A DNA stretch of 6,134 bases from Clostridia bacterium (lineage in GTDB: Bacteria > Bacillota_E > RBS10-35 > JAJYVN01), in the NCBI GenBank assembly GCA_027335515.1, contig DAHWHT010000238.1, positions 1-6,134 of the forward strand, given 5' to 3'. A program made the translations under genes and the position numbers. Shown here in pieces: positions 1 through 5,319 of this stretch (within the stretch, counting starts at the first letter, position 1; the number at the start of each line of letters is the position of its first letter). A model generated the notes under the pieces. It saw only the letters and a program-made list of their open reading frames with translations. It ran no database searches and had not been told where the DNA came from.

Positions 1-87
1 CCCGAGACCATTCAGGGACGTGCCTTTCAGGATGCGGGCCAACAGGTGATGGGTGTGGTCCTTGAGTTCGCGCGCCGGCTTCGCCAT
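1..87 (-). CDS. N-terminal fragment of an unrecognised protein (runs off left edge)
   Basis: An ATG at 87-85 on the minus strand opens a frame that stays open to the window edge, giving 29 residues that begin MAKPARELKDHTHHLLARIL and continue KGTSLNGLG. A strong SD (GGAGG, minus strand, 98 to 94) lies 6 nt upstream, and the sequence just beyond (101-117) is unusually AT-rich for this window, as promoter regions often are. The peptide has a balanced composition with a plausible amphipathic helix, unlike the Arg/Pro/Gly-rich translations of non-coding frames here. I do not recognise the family, and too little is present to suggest a function. It is transcribed away from the rest of the window. 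Confidence 0.55.
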   Translation of the reverse strand, partial: MAKPARELKDHTHHLLARILKGTSLNGLG

Positions 88-93
88 GCGCCA

Positions 94-98
94 CCTCC
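94..98 (-). promoter_or_regulatory. Shine-Dalgarno of the left-edge gene
   Basis: GGAGG on the minus strand, inside a GGGGAGGTGG run and 6 nt before the ATG. It is the main reason for calling a gene from only 29 codons. Confidence 0.55.
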
Positions 99-191
99 CC
101 ACACAATACACGAACAACTGTACGCTTTTCTGTGGGCGGACGGCAACGTCGCTTCGGCCCATCCGGCGGGTCCATCCTGGCGGGTAGGGCC

Positions 192-206
192 GGGGGTCGG
201 TCCCCC
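192..206. repeat. Small perfect hairpin (5-bp G/C stem)
   Basis: GGGGG at 192-196 and CCCCC at 202-206 flank a 5-nt TCGGT loop. It has no T-tract on either side, so it is not a typical intrinsic terminator. It lies about 105 bases upstream of the left-edge gene's start. In DNA this GC-rich such a hairpin can occur by chance. Confidence 0.3.
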
Positions 207-910
207 ACGACCACGTACCGACAACGCGCCTTCGCCGTGCGCTGGCGGTGAAACGAGGTCATCCGCGCGCACCCACCCGAGCAACCGGATGCAGCCGCAG
301 GTGGATTCGGCCACTGCGGGCTCGGTGCCCTCAGGCGCGCCGCCGGGTGGAATGCCGGTACCGCTGGCGGTGTTGCACCGCGAAGACCCGTCGCGCGGTC
401 GAACGCGACCCGAGGGCGTTGGCGGGACCCGGCGTGGACGGCCGGGGCTGGGCCCTGGTGCGCCCTGGCGGTCCAGGGTCAGGCGGTACGCGTCCGAGGG
501 CTGGCCTGGGCGGAGTTCCTTGGGTTTGCGGGGGCGTCGCGGCCGCCCTGGGGGTGGGCAATCCCTACGCGCGGACGAGCGCTGTGCGTCGGAAAGACGA
601 CGCCCAGCGCGGCGCGCCCGCTCGCCACCACTTCCCGTCCGCAGAGCTGCTGCACGGCGTCGATCGGGCGCCGGGGGGCGCGCCGTCCCGGTGGCGGCGG
701 CGCACCGGCCCAACGTCCAACGACCGACCGAGGATCGTTGGCGATGCACCCGAGGGTCTCCACCGGTCGGTCCACGAAGCGGGGTCTGGTGCGGACGCGA
801 CCCCATCCGTGGTTGCCTCGGCCGGAGACATGGGGTGGCCAGGCGCGCAGGTACACCAACCCGGCCCGCGAAAGCGCAGGCAAGGGCCTGGCGGGTCCCG
901 TCGACGCAGG

Positions 911-916
911 GGAGGG
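911..916 (+). promoter_or_regulatory. Shine-Dalgarno that sets the S51 peptidase start
   Basis: GGAGGG, 8 nt before the ATG at 925. It places the start there rather than anywhere in the nearly 300 codons of open frame upstream. Confidence 0.7.
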
Positions 917-924
917 CGGGGCGT

Positions 925-1716
925 ATGGCCTGGACGCGCCAGCTTTTCCTTTACGGTGGGAGAACGGAGAACTTCGCTGCAACGATCCGCCCTTTCATTG
1001 CCGCGGCCGGCGGTTCGCGCGCGCGGATTGCCCTCCTGTTTTCCACCGGGGCGGCGGGTTGGGATCGCTACCTTGCGCAGTACCGCGGGCCTTCGCTTCA
1101 GGCAGGCGCTGAAGAAGTGGTGGCGCTTCATCCCCTTGCCGGTACTCCGACCCTCGGAGACGAGGCGCGCGCCTTCCTGTCACAGTGCACCGGCATCTTT
1201 ATGTGCGGCGGCGATACCAGGCTGTACCATCAGATCTACGCCGGGGGTGCGGCGGGGCAGATCCTCTTGGACGCCTATCGCCGCGGGGTTCCGTACGGCG
1301 GGCTCTCCGCCGGGGCGCTCCTCGCACCCCGGCGCTGCCTCTTGTACGGCGACCGGCTGAGTACGGGGGGGCGGCGCCTTCGTCTGCGGGGCGCCGAGGA
1401 TGGTTGCGACGCGGAGTTGGTGGTCGGGACGGGGCTCGGCCTGCTGGATGGCCTTTTGATCGAGGCGCATTTCAGCGAGCGTGGCGGATACCCGCGGCTG
1501 ATCGCCGGGATGCAGGAGGCCGATGTTCCGTACGGGCTGGGGATCGACGACGACGCCTGCGTCTGGGTGCGGGATGAAGATCTCATCGAAGTCACAGGCA
1601 CCGGCCGCGTGTATGGTCAACGGCGTTGCGGACCACGGACGTTTGAAGCGCTGGTGATGGAGAGAGGGGATCGGCACTCCCTGTCCCGCCTGCGCGCCCG
1701 CGGGTCCACCACCTGA
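925..1716 (+). CDS. Peptidase S51 / cyanophycinase-like protein
   Basis: This 263-residue protein belongs to the S51 serine-peptidase family (dipeptidase E and cyanophycinase), which has a class I glutamine-amidotransferase-like fold. Visible family landmarks are an N-terminal strand with LYGG (residues 9-12), the CGGD turn (94-97), the nucleophile elbow GLSAGA with Ser128, the EAHFSER segment (180-186) that aligns with the cyanophycinase DQHF block, and GLGIDDDA (204-211) before a C-terminal strand. Length is close to cyanobacterial cyanophycinase (about 270). There is no signal peptide, so it is probably cytoplasmic. Start: ATG with GGAGGG 8 nt upstream; the same frame is open back to 46, but that part is compositionally non-coding. 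Positions that are Gln in cyanophycinase (GGDQ and DQHF) are Thr98 and Ala181 here, so cleavage of cyanophycin itself is doubtful; a dipeptidase-type or other amidohydrolytic role is as likely. It stands alone, convergent with the PhyH-like gene 68 bases downstream. Confidence 0.88.
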   Translation: MAWTRQLFLYGGRTENFAATIRPFIAAAGGSRARIALLFSTGAAGWDRYLAQYRGPSLQAGAEEVVALHPLAGTPTLGDEARAFLSQCTGIFMCGGDTRLYHQIYAGGAAGQILLDAYRRGVPYGGLSAGALLAPRRCLLYGDRLSTGGRRLRLRGAEDGCDAELVVGTGLGLLDGLLIEAHFSERGGYPRLIAGMQEADVPYGLGIDDDACVWVRDEDLIEVTGTGRVYGQRRCGPRTFEALVMERGDRHSLSRLRARGSTT

Positions 1717-1784
1717 CGGTGGCGCGCATCGAGTCCGCGGGGTCCCTTCCCGTGCCGCAGGCAAGATGCCGACCGGCCGGCGGT

Positions 1785-2696
1785 TCATGGGGCCGGCTGC
1801 GCGGGGCGGCGAACGGCGTTGGTCTGGGGACCGCCGGCCAGTTGGCGCGCCAAAGGGCCCAAGCGCGCCAGCAGGGCCGGGGATGCCGCGTAGCCCCAGC
1901 GGGTGCGGTTCCACGACGATCCATACCGGTAGACGCAGATGCGGCGTTCACCTTCCTTGGCGCGTAGCGCCGAGCCGTGGCAGCAGGCGTCGACGAACAC
2001 CAGGGCGTCGCCGGCCGCCATGTGGACCTCCACGGCGCCGGCGACACCCTGGGCCGATCCTCCGGCGCCCTCGCCCCACTGGTTGTGGGTCCGCCGCAGG
2101 AACTCGGGGTGGATGATGTTGGCTTTGTGTGAGCCCGGGATGACCATCGTGGCGCCGTCCCCGGGACCGATGGTCGAAAGGGCGATCAGGACGTTGACCT
2201 GGCCGCACTGGAACCGGCCGTTATGGTAGTCGTATCCCGTGCGTTTGCAGCGGTTGTGGCCGCCCCCGTGGAGGGGGATGGCCTCGCCCGGACCCCGGAG
2301 GTTCGCGAAGTTTTCGTCGATGAACAGGGGGCCGTGGTGGTAGTCGAAGGTCTCCTGGCCGCCGACGAACCGCGCCACGTAGTTGATGTAGCTGGGGTGG
2401 TCGATCAGCCTTTCAAAGGCGGGCCCGGCCTCGTAAATCTGCTGGTAGCTGATGCCCCGGTGTTCCGGGTGGTTTTCGCGTTGGATGTAGCCCCACCAGC
2501 CGTCTCGTTCGAGCGAGCGCGGGATGGCGTCGAGCTCGGCGTTGCAGTCCCGCACCTGGGCGGCATCCAGCGCGCCGCGCAGCACGACGAAGCCCTGGAG
2601 GTCGAAGAGGTATTCGTCGAGATCCGTCGGCGTGGCGCCGTCGGGCACGGGCACGGCCGGCGGCCGGATCTCATGGTCCCAGTACGTGGGCGGCAC
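1785..2696 (-). CDS. Phytanoyl-CoA dioxygenase (PhyH)-family protein with an H-G-G metal motif
   Basis: The 303-residue product resembles the PhyH family of Fe(II)/2-oxoglutarate oxygenases, which hydroxylate acyl-CoAs or diverse small molecules. From the GTG at 2696, visible landmarks are LFDLQGFVVLRG (residues 30-41), LHGGGHN with His143, the core block STIGPGDGATMVIPGSHKAN (174-193), the distal histidine His240 in DACCHGS, and Arg251 eleven residues later. Human PhyH uses His175, Asp177, His264 and Arg275. Spacing therefore matches, but the Asp is Gly145 here. PhyH-like proteins with LHGG are, from memory, common in environmental bacteria, so this may be a subfamily trait; loss of the carboxylate is also the hallmark of Fe/2OG halogenases. 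Start: GTG with GGAGGG 7 nt upstream; the frame extends to a GTG at 2843, but those 49 residues look non-coding. The substrate is unknown. It is divergent from the acyl-CoA dehydrogenase operon. Confidence 0.87.
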   Translation of the reverse strand: MPPTYWDHEIRPPAVPVPDGATPTDLDEYLFDLQGFVVLRGALDAAQVRDCNAELDAIPRSLERDGWWGYIQRENHPEHRGISYQQIYEAGPAFERLIDHPSYINYVARFVGGQETFDYHHGPLFIDENFANLRGPGEAIPLHGGGHNRCKRTGYDYHNGRFQCGQVNVLIALSTIGPGDGATMVIPGSHKANIIHPEFLRRTHNQWGEGAGGSAQGVAGAVEVHMAAGDALVFVDACCHGSALRAKEGERRICVYRYGSSWNRTRWGYAASPALLARLGPLARQLAGGPQTNAVRRPAQPAP

Positions 2697-2703
2697 GGCG
2701 CAT

Positions 2704-2709
2704 CCCTCC
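2704..2709 (-). promoter_or_regulatory. Shine-Dalgarno that sets the PhyH-like start
   Basis: GGAGGG on the minus strand, 7 nt before the GTG at 2696-2694. It favours that GTG over the upstream in-frame GTG at 2843, giving a protein that starts just before the conserved domain. Confidence 0.7.
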
Positions 2710-2864
2710 GCAGCGGCGAGTGGGCAGGGATCGTGCTCGGGTTCGTTCGCTGCCGGCCTCTTCCTTCTGCCTTCCGCTGGAGGTACGCCGGCCGGTCGGC
2801 GATCGAACGCAGCGGCCCACTCGGGCGCGGCCCTGCGTTCCACTCCGCCACGGGTGCGGTCAGG

Positions 2865-2881
2865 CGGACGGGGGCCGTCCG
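2865..2881. repeat. Perfect inverted repeat, 7-bp stem, in the divergent intergenic region
   Basis: CGGACGG (2865-2871) and CCGTCCG (2875-2881) are separated by GGG. The site lies about 65 bases upstream of the first dehydrogenase start and about 170 bases upstream of the PhyH-like start, between divergent genes. That position suits a regulator-binding site. It has no T-tract and is therefore not a typical terminator. Function is inferred from position only. Confidence 0.4.
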
Positions 2882-2909
2882 GCCCTGGTCCGCGCGACGC
2901 GCCCTGCGG

Positions 2910-2915
2910 TACACT
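2910..2915 (+). promoter_or_regulatory. Candidate -10 element for the acyl-CoA dehydrogenase operon
   Basis: TACACT matches four of six TATAAT positions and lies about 30 bases before the start codon in a locally AT-richer spot. The best -35 partner, TGGTCC at 2886-2891 (18-nt spacer), is poor, so this is tentative. The inverted repeat at 2865-2881 would lie just upstream of the -35 position. Confidence 0.25.
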
Positions 2916-2932
2916 GCGGCTCGTCCGCTGTG

Positions 2933-2938
2933 AGGAGG
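2933..2938 (+). promoter_or_regulatory. Shine-Dalgarno that supports a TTG start
   Basis: AGGAGG, a full consensus SD, 7 nt before the TTG at 2946. It is the reason for choosing TTG over the internal ATG at codon 16. Confidence 0.75.
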
Positions 2939-2945
2939 CGCGAGG

Positions 2946-4091
2946 TTGGACCTGGAACTGCCGGCCGAGGTGCGGCGGTGGAAGGACCGCATGTACCGCT
3001 TCGTGGCGGATGAGCTGGTGCCGCTGGAACCCGAGTTGCCCCCGTTTGCCAACCGCCTGCCGGCCGCCGACATCGCCGCCTTGGTGCGCCGTATGAAGGA
3101 GGCGGGCCTCTGGGCCCTGGCCGTGCCGCGGACGTTCGGCGGCGGGGGCCTGGGGTGGGTGGGGCTGTGCGCGCTACGCGAGGCCCTGGGCCATAGCACC
3201 CTGTGCAGCCTGGGCAAGCTGCTTGGAGCGGAACCACCGGTGTTGCTGTACGACGCCGATGATGCGTTGCGCGCCCGCTACCTGTTGCCCACGATCGCGG
3301 GCGAGCGGTACGGGTGCTTCGCCCTGACGGAACCGGAGGCGGGTTCGGATGCGGCGAACCTGTCGCTGCGCGCCGAGCCGGACGGGGCCGGGAGTTACGT
3401 GCTCAACGGCCGCAAGATCTTTTCGTCCCATGCCGATGAGGCGGATTACGCGCTCGTCTTTGGCGTGGTGCCGCCCGGGCCGCAGGAACCGGGGGGGATC
3501 ACCCTGTTCCTCGTGGATCGCGACACACCGGGCTTTGAGTGGGTGCGCCGCATCGAGACCATGGGCGGGGACCGGCCCTCGGAACTGGTCTTCCAAGACT
3601 GCCGCGTGCCGGCATCCAACCGGCTTGGCGCCACGGGCAAGGCCTTTGCGCTGGCGCAGGCGTGGTTTGCCTGCGACCGCATCGCCCTGCAGCCGCCGAT
3701 TGCCCTGGGTGCGGCCGCCCGCTGTCTGGCCCTGGCCCACGCGGCGGGGGTCGCGCCGCTCGGGGAGTTGGGTCGGCTGGCCCTGCAGGTGCACGCTGCC
3801 CGCGAGGTGCTCTACCACGCGGCCGCCAAGGCCGATCGTGGCGAGGATGTGCGCCATGATGCCTCGCTGGTCAAGGCGACGGCGACCAGCACGGCGCTGG
3901 AGGCGGTGGAGCGGGTGATGACGTGGTTTGGCCCCCGCGGCTACAGCCGCGAACTGCCTCTGGAGCGCTACTACCGCGACCTGCGCCGCTTCCCGATCGC
4001 GGCGGGGACCTATGAGATTCAGCAGTTCGTGGTGGCGCGGGGTCTGCTGCGCGGGTATGCCGGGCTCGACCGCCTGGGCACCCAGGATTAG
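2946..4091 (+). CDS. Acyl-CoA dehydrogenase-family subunit (keeps TEP-GSD motif, lacks RxxFG)
   Basis: This 381-residue flavoprotein-family protein is expected to oxidise an acyl-CoA to its 2,3-enoyl-CoA and pass electrons to an electron-transfer flavoprotein. The N-terminal helical domain (about 1-122) is followed by the FAD-binding middle domain with ALTEPEAGSD (126-135) and NGRKIFSS (154-161), then the C-terminal helical domain. Three things are unusual. The usual Y-A-x-x-R-x-x-F-G-x-x-I stretch is missing: LAHAAG (263-268) passes almost directly into the next helix, roughly 11-13 residues short. The Q of Q-x-x-G-G-x-G is Thr326, in TWFGPRGY. The YEGT loop glutamate is Ala353, in IAAGT. 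Asp244 in CDRIAL aligns with the helix-G glutamate that serves as base in isovaleryl-CoA dehydrogenase. Start: TTG with consensus AGGAGG. It is the first gene of a probable operon with the next two. The family is certain; the substrate is not readable. Confidence 0.92.
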   Translation: MDLELPAEVRRWKDRMYRFVADELVPLEPELPPFANRLPAADIAALVRRMKEAGLWALAVPRTFGGGGLGWVGLCALREALGHSTLCSLGKLLGAEPPVLLYDADDALRARYLLPTIAGERYGCFALTEPEAGSDAANLSLRAEPDGAGSYVLNGRKIFSSHADEADYALVFGVVPPGPQEPGGITLFLVDRDTPGFEWVRRIETMGGDRPSELVFQDCRVPASNRLGATGKAFALAQAWFACDRIALQPPIALGAAARCLALAHAAGVAPLGELGRLALQVHAAREVLYHAAAKADRGEDVRHDASLVKATATSTALEAVERVMTWFGPRGYSRELPLERYYRDLRRFPIAAGTYEIQQFVVARGLLRGYAGLDRLGTQD

Positions 4092-4135
4092 GGTTGGGCG
4101 GGCGCGGTCATCCGGGGGTTGGGGTGCCTGTGTGC

Positions 4136-4141
4136 TATGCT
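4136..4141 (+). promoter_or_regulatory. Possible extended -10 between the two dehydrogenase genes
   Basis: TATGCT preceded by TG with one intervening base resembles an extended -10 element. No credible -35 is seen. If real, it would allow the second dehydrogenase and the ligase to be transcribed independently. It lies in the 127-base gap between the two dehydrogenase genes. Confidence 0.2.
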
Positions 4142-4208
4142 CCGCAAGGGTTCCAGGGGTGAGGGGAGGGGTTCCGGCGGGCGGCGCGGCCGCCACCGGG
4201 AAACGCGT

Positions 4209-4213
4209 GGAGG
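4209..4213 (+). promoter_or_regulatory. Shine-Dalgarno supporting the second dehydrogenase start
   Basis: GGAGG, 5 nt before the GTG at 4219. The alternative GTG codons at 4207 and 4159 lack an SD of this quality. Confidence 0.5.
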
Positions 4214-4218
4214 ACGTC

Positions 4219-5319
4219 GTGCCGGGGGCGGTGGCCGCCGCCCGGGTCGCTGCCCGTGCGTTTGTGCAGTCGGTTTTGGAGCCGCGCGGTGGTCGCGGCC
4301 CGGATCCGGGGTGGTTGGCCGACGCCGCGGCGCAGCGGCGCCGTCTGGGGCTTTGGGGGGTCACGGTGCCGCGGACGGCGGGCGGTCGGGCCTGGTCCTG
4401 GTCGGAGCAGGCCGCCCTGCACCAGGAGTGCCACCGCGTCGCGGCAGGTGTGTGGACGGGGCAGGTGCTGGCGGCCGGTGAACCACCCGCGCCGTTGTAT
4501 GGGGCCGAGGGTGCCGCGCGGGCGCGCTTTCTGGAGCCGTGTCTTTCGGGTGAGCGCCTGGCGGCCCAGGTGTGGGCCGCCGACCACGGGGGGCGGCGGG
4601 GCCTGCGGGTGCAGGTGGTCCGCGGCGGGGCGGTCCTGCGCGGCCGGTTGGCGTCGGTGCCTGCCTACGCGGTCGTGGATCTGGCGCTGGTCGTGCTTCC
4701 AGGGTCGGATGGTCGCGGGATGGACGGCTATCTGTGCGACGGCGACCTCGCCGGATACAGCGTGGGCCCCGCTGTGGAGACCATGGGGCGGATGGGGCTG
4801 GTGGACCTCACGTACCAGGATTGCTTCGTGCCAGAAGAACGCCTGCTGCGCGCCTGCGGCGCGGCGGCGCGGCAGTGGCGGGCCAACCGCCAGGCGACGG
4901 TGCTGGCCGCGGGTGCCTTGGGGGCAGCGACGGAGAGCCTGGAGCGCGGTATCGCCTATGCCCGGGAACGCGTGACCTTCGGACGACCGATTGGGGATCG
5001 GCAGGCGATTCAGTGGATGGTGGCCGACGGGGCGCGGCAGGTGTATGCGGCGCAGGTGCTGCTGGCGCGGGCCACGGCCGGGGATCCCGCGTCGGTCTCC
5101 GCCGCGCAGGACGCGGCGCGCGCCAAGGTGTATGCGACGGAGGCCGCGTGCGGCATCCTCGACCGGGTGATCCAGATGCACGGCGCTTACGGCTACAGCC
5201 GCGATCTGCCGTTTGAGGGGTTGTGGCGCGAACTGGCCGCCTACCGATTCCTGGAGGGGCGCAACGACGACCTGTTGGCCGCCGTGGCGCCCGCGACGCT
5301 CGCGGGGCTGCAGCGTTGA
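4219..5319 (+). CDS. Acyl-CoA dehydrogenase-family partner subunit (lost TEP motif, keeps RxxFG)
   Basis: This 366-residue protein has the acyl-CoA dehydrogenase fold along its whole length and resembles its upstream neighbour, e.g. LGLWGVTVPRT (43-53) against GLWALAVPRT, and VETMG plus YQDCFVP in the middle domain. Where the family has T-E-P-x-x-G-S-D it reads WAADHGGRRG (119-128), so the flavin-binding segment is gone and the middle domain is shortened. The C-terminal domain is orthodox: YARERVTFG (247-255, with Arg251 and Phe254), QMHGAYGYSRDLP (319-331), and FLEG with Glu346 at the medium-chain-type catalytic position. These are residues that reach into the neighbour's FAD site in homotetrameric relatives. 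Likely a structural or cofactor-completing partner of the upstream subunit. Start is uncertain: GTG 4219 has GGAGG 5 nt upstream; GTG 4207 aligns best with the neighbour's N-terminus; GTG 4159 is also open. The stop overlaps the next start. Confidence 0.88.
   Translation: MPGAVAAARVAARAFVQSVLEPRGGRGPDPGWLADAAAQRRRLGLWGVTVPRTAGGRAWSWSEQAALHQECHRVAAGVWTGQVLAAGEPPAPLYGAEGAARARFLEPCLSGERLAAQVWAADHGGRRGLRVQVVRGGAVLRGRLASVPAYAVVDLALVVLPGSDGRGMDGYLCDGDLAGYSVGPAVETMGRMGLVDLTYQDCFVPEERLLRACGAAARQWRANRQATVLAAGALGAATESLERGIAYARERVTFGRPIGDRQAIQWMVADGARQVYAAQVLLARATAGDPASVSAAQDAARAKVYATEAACGILDRVIQMHGAYGYSRDLPFEGLWRELAAYRFLEGRNDDLLAAVAPATLAGLQR

Larger units (their letters stand above)
88..924. other. Long stretch with no supportable gene
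   Basis: About 840 bases lie between the divergent starts at 87 (minus) and 925 (plus). Several frames are open for more than 150 codons on both strands, but their translations are dominated by Arg, Pro, Gly and Ala, show no motif I recognise, and none has a convincing start with an SD. I found no tRNA-like or rRNA-like segment, no tandem repeat and no terminal inverted repeat. It could be a decayed gene or mobile-element remnant, a long regulatory region, or an unrecognised RNA. The left end (101-117) and the right end (911-924) carry the upstream signals of the flanking genes. Confidence 0.5.

Noticed and set aside
27..806. Minus-strand open frame of 259 codons
   Set aside because: Low-complexity Arg/Pro/Gly translation and no SD. 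It overlaps the start of the better-supported left-edge gene in another frame. I could not match it to a transposase or any other family.
46..924. N-terminal extension of the S51 peptidase in the same open frame
   Set aside because: The frame is open for 293 codons before the ATG at 925, but the translation is Arg/Pro/Gly-rich without domain features, and the resulting protein would be about twice the family length. The SD at 911-916 marks the true start.
88..924. CRISPR array, tRNA or insertion-sequence ends in the gene-free stretch
   Set aside because: No regularly spaced direct repeats, no tRNA-like T-arm with matching acceptor, and no paired terminal inverted repeats were found by eye.
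1737..1758. Possible hairpin terminator between the convergent genes
   Set aside because: The stem GCGG/CCGC needs a 3-nt bulge to extend and has no T-tract on either strand, so it is not convincing as an intrinsic terminator.
2697..2843. 49-codon N-terminal extension of the PhyH-like protein to a GTG at 2843
   Set aside because: The extension is not domain-like, and the GTG at 2696 has a GGAGGG 7 nt upstream.
2223..2933. Plus-strand open frame opposite the PhyH-like gene
   Set aside because: It is antisense to a clear PhyH-family protein. Its valine-rich translation is what the complement of that coding sequence gives at high GC.
3928..4206. Start of the second dehydrogenase inside the first
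   Set aside because: The frame is open there only because it overlaps the first gene in another phase. Family alignment begins near 4207-4219.
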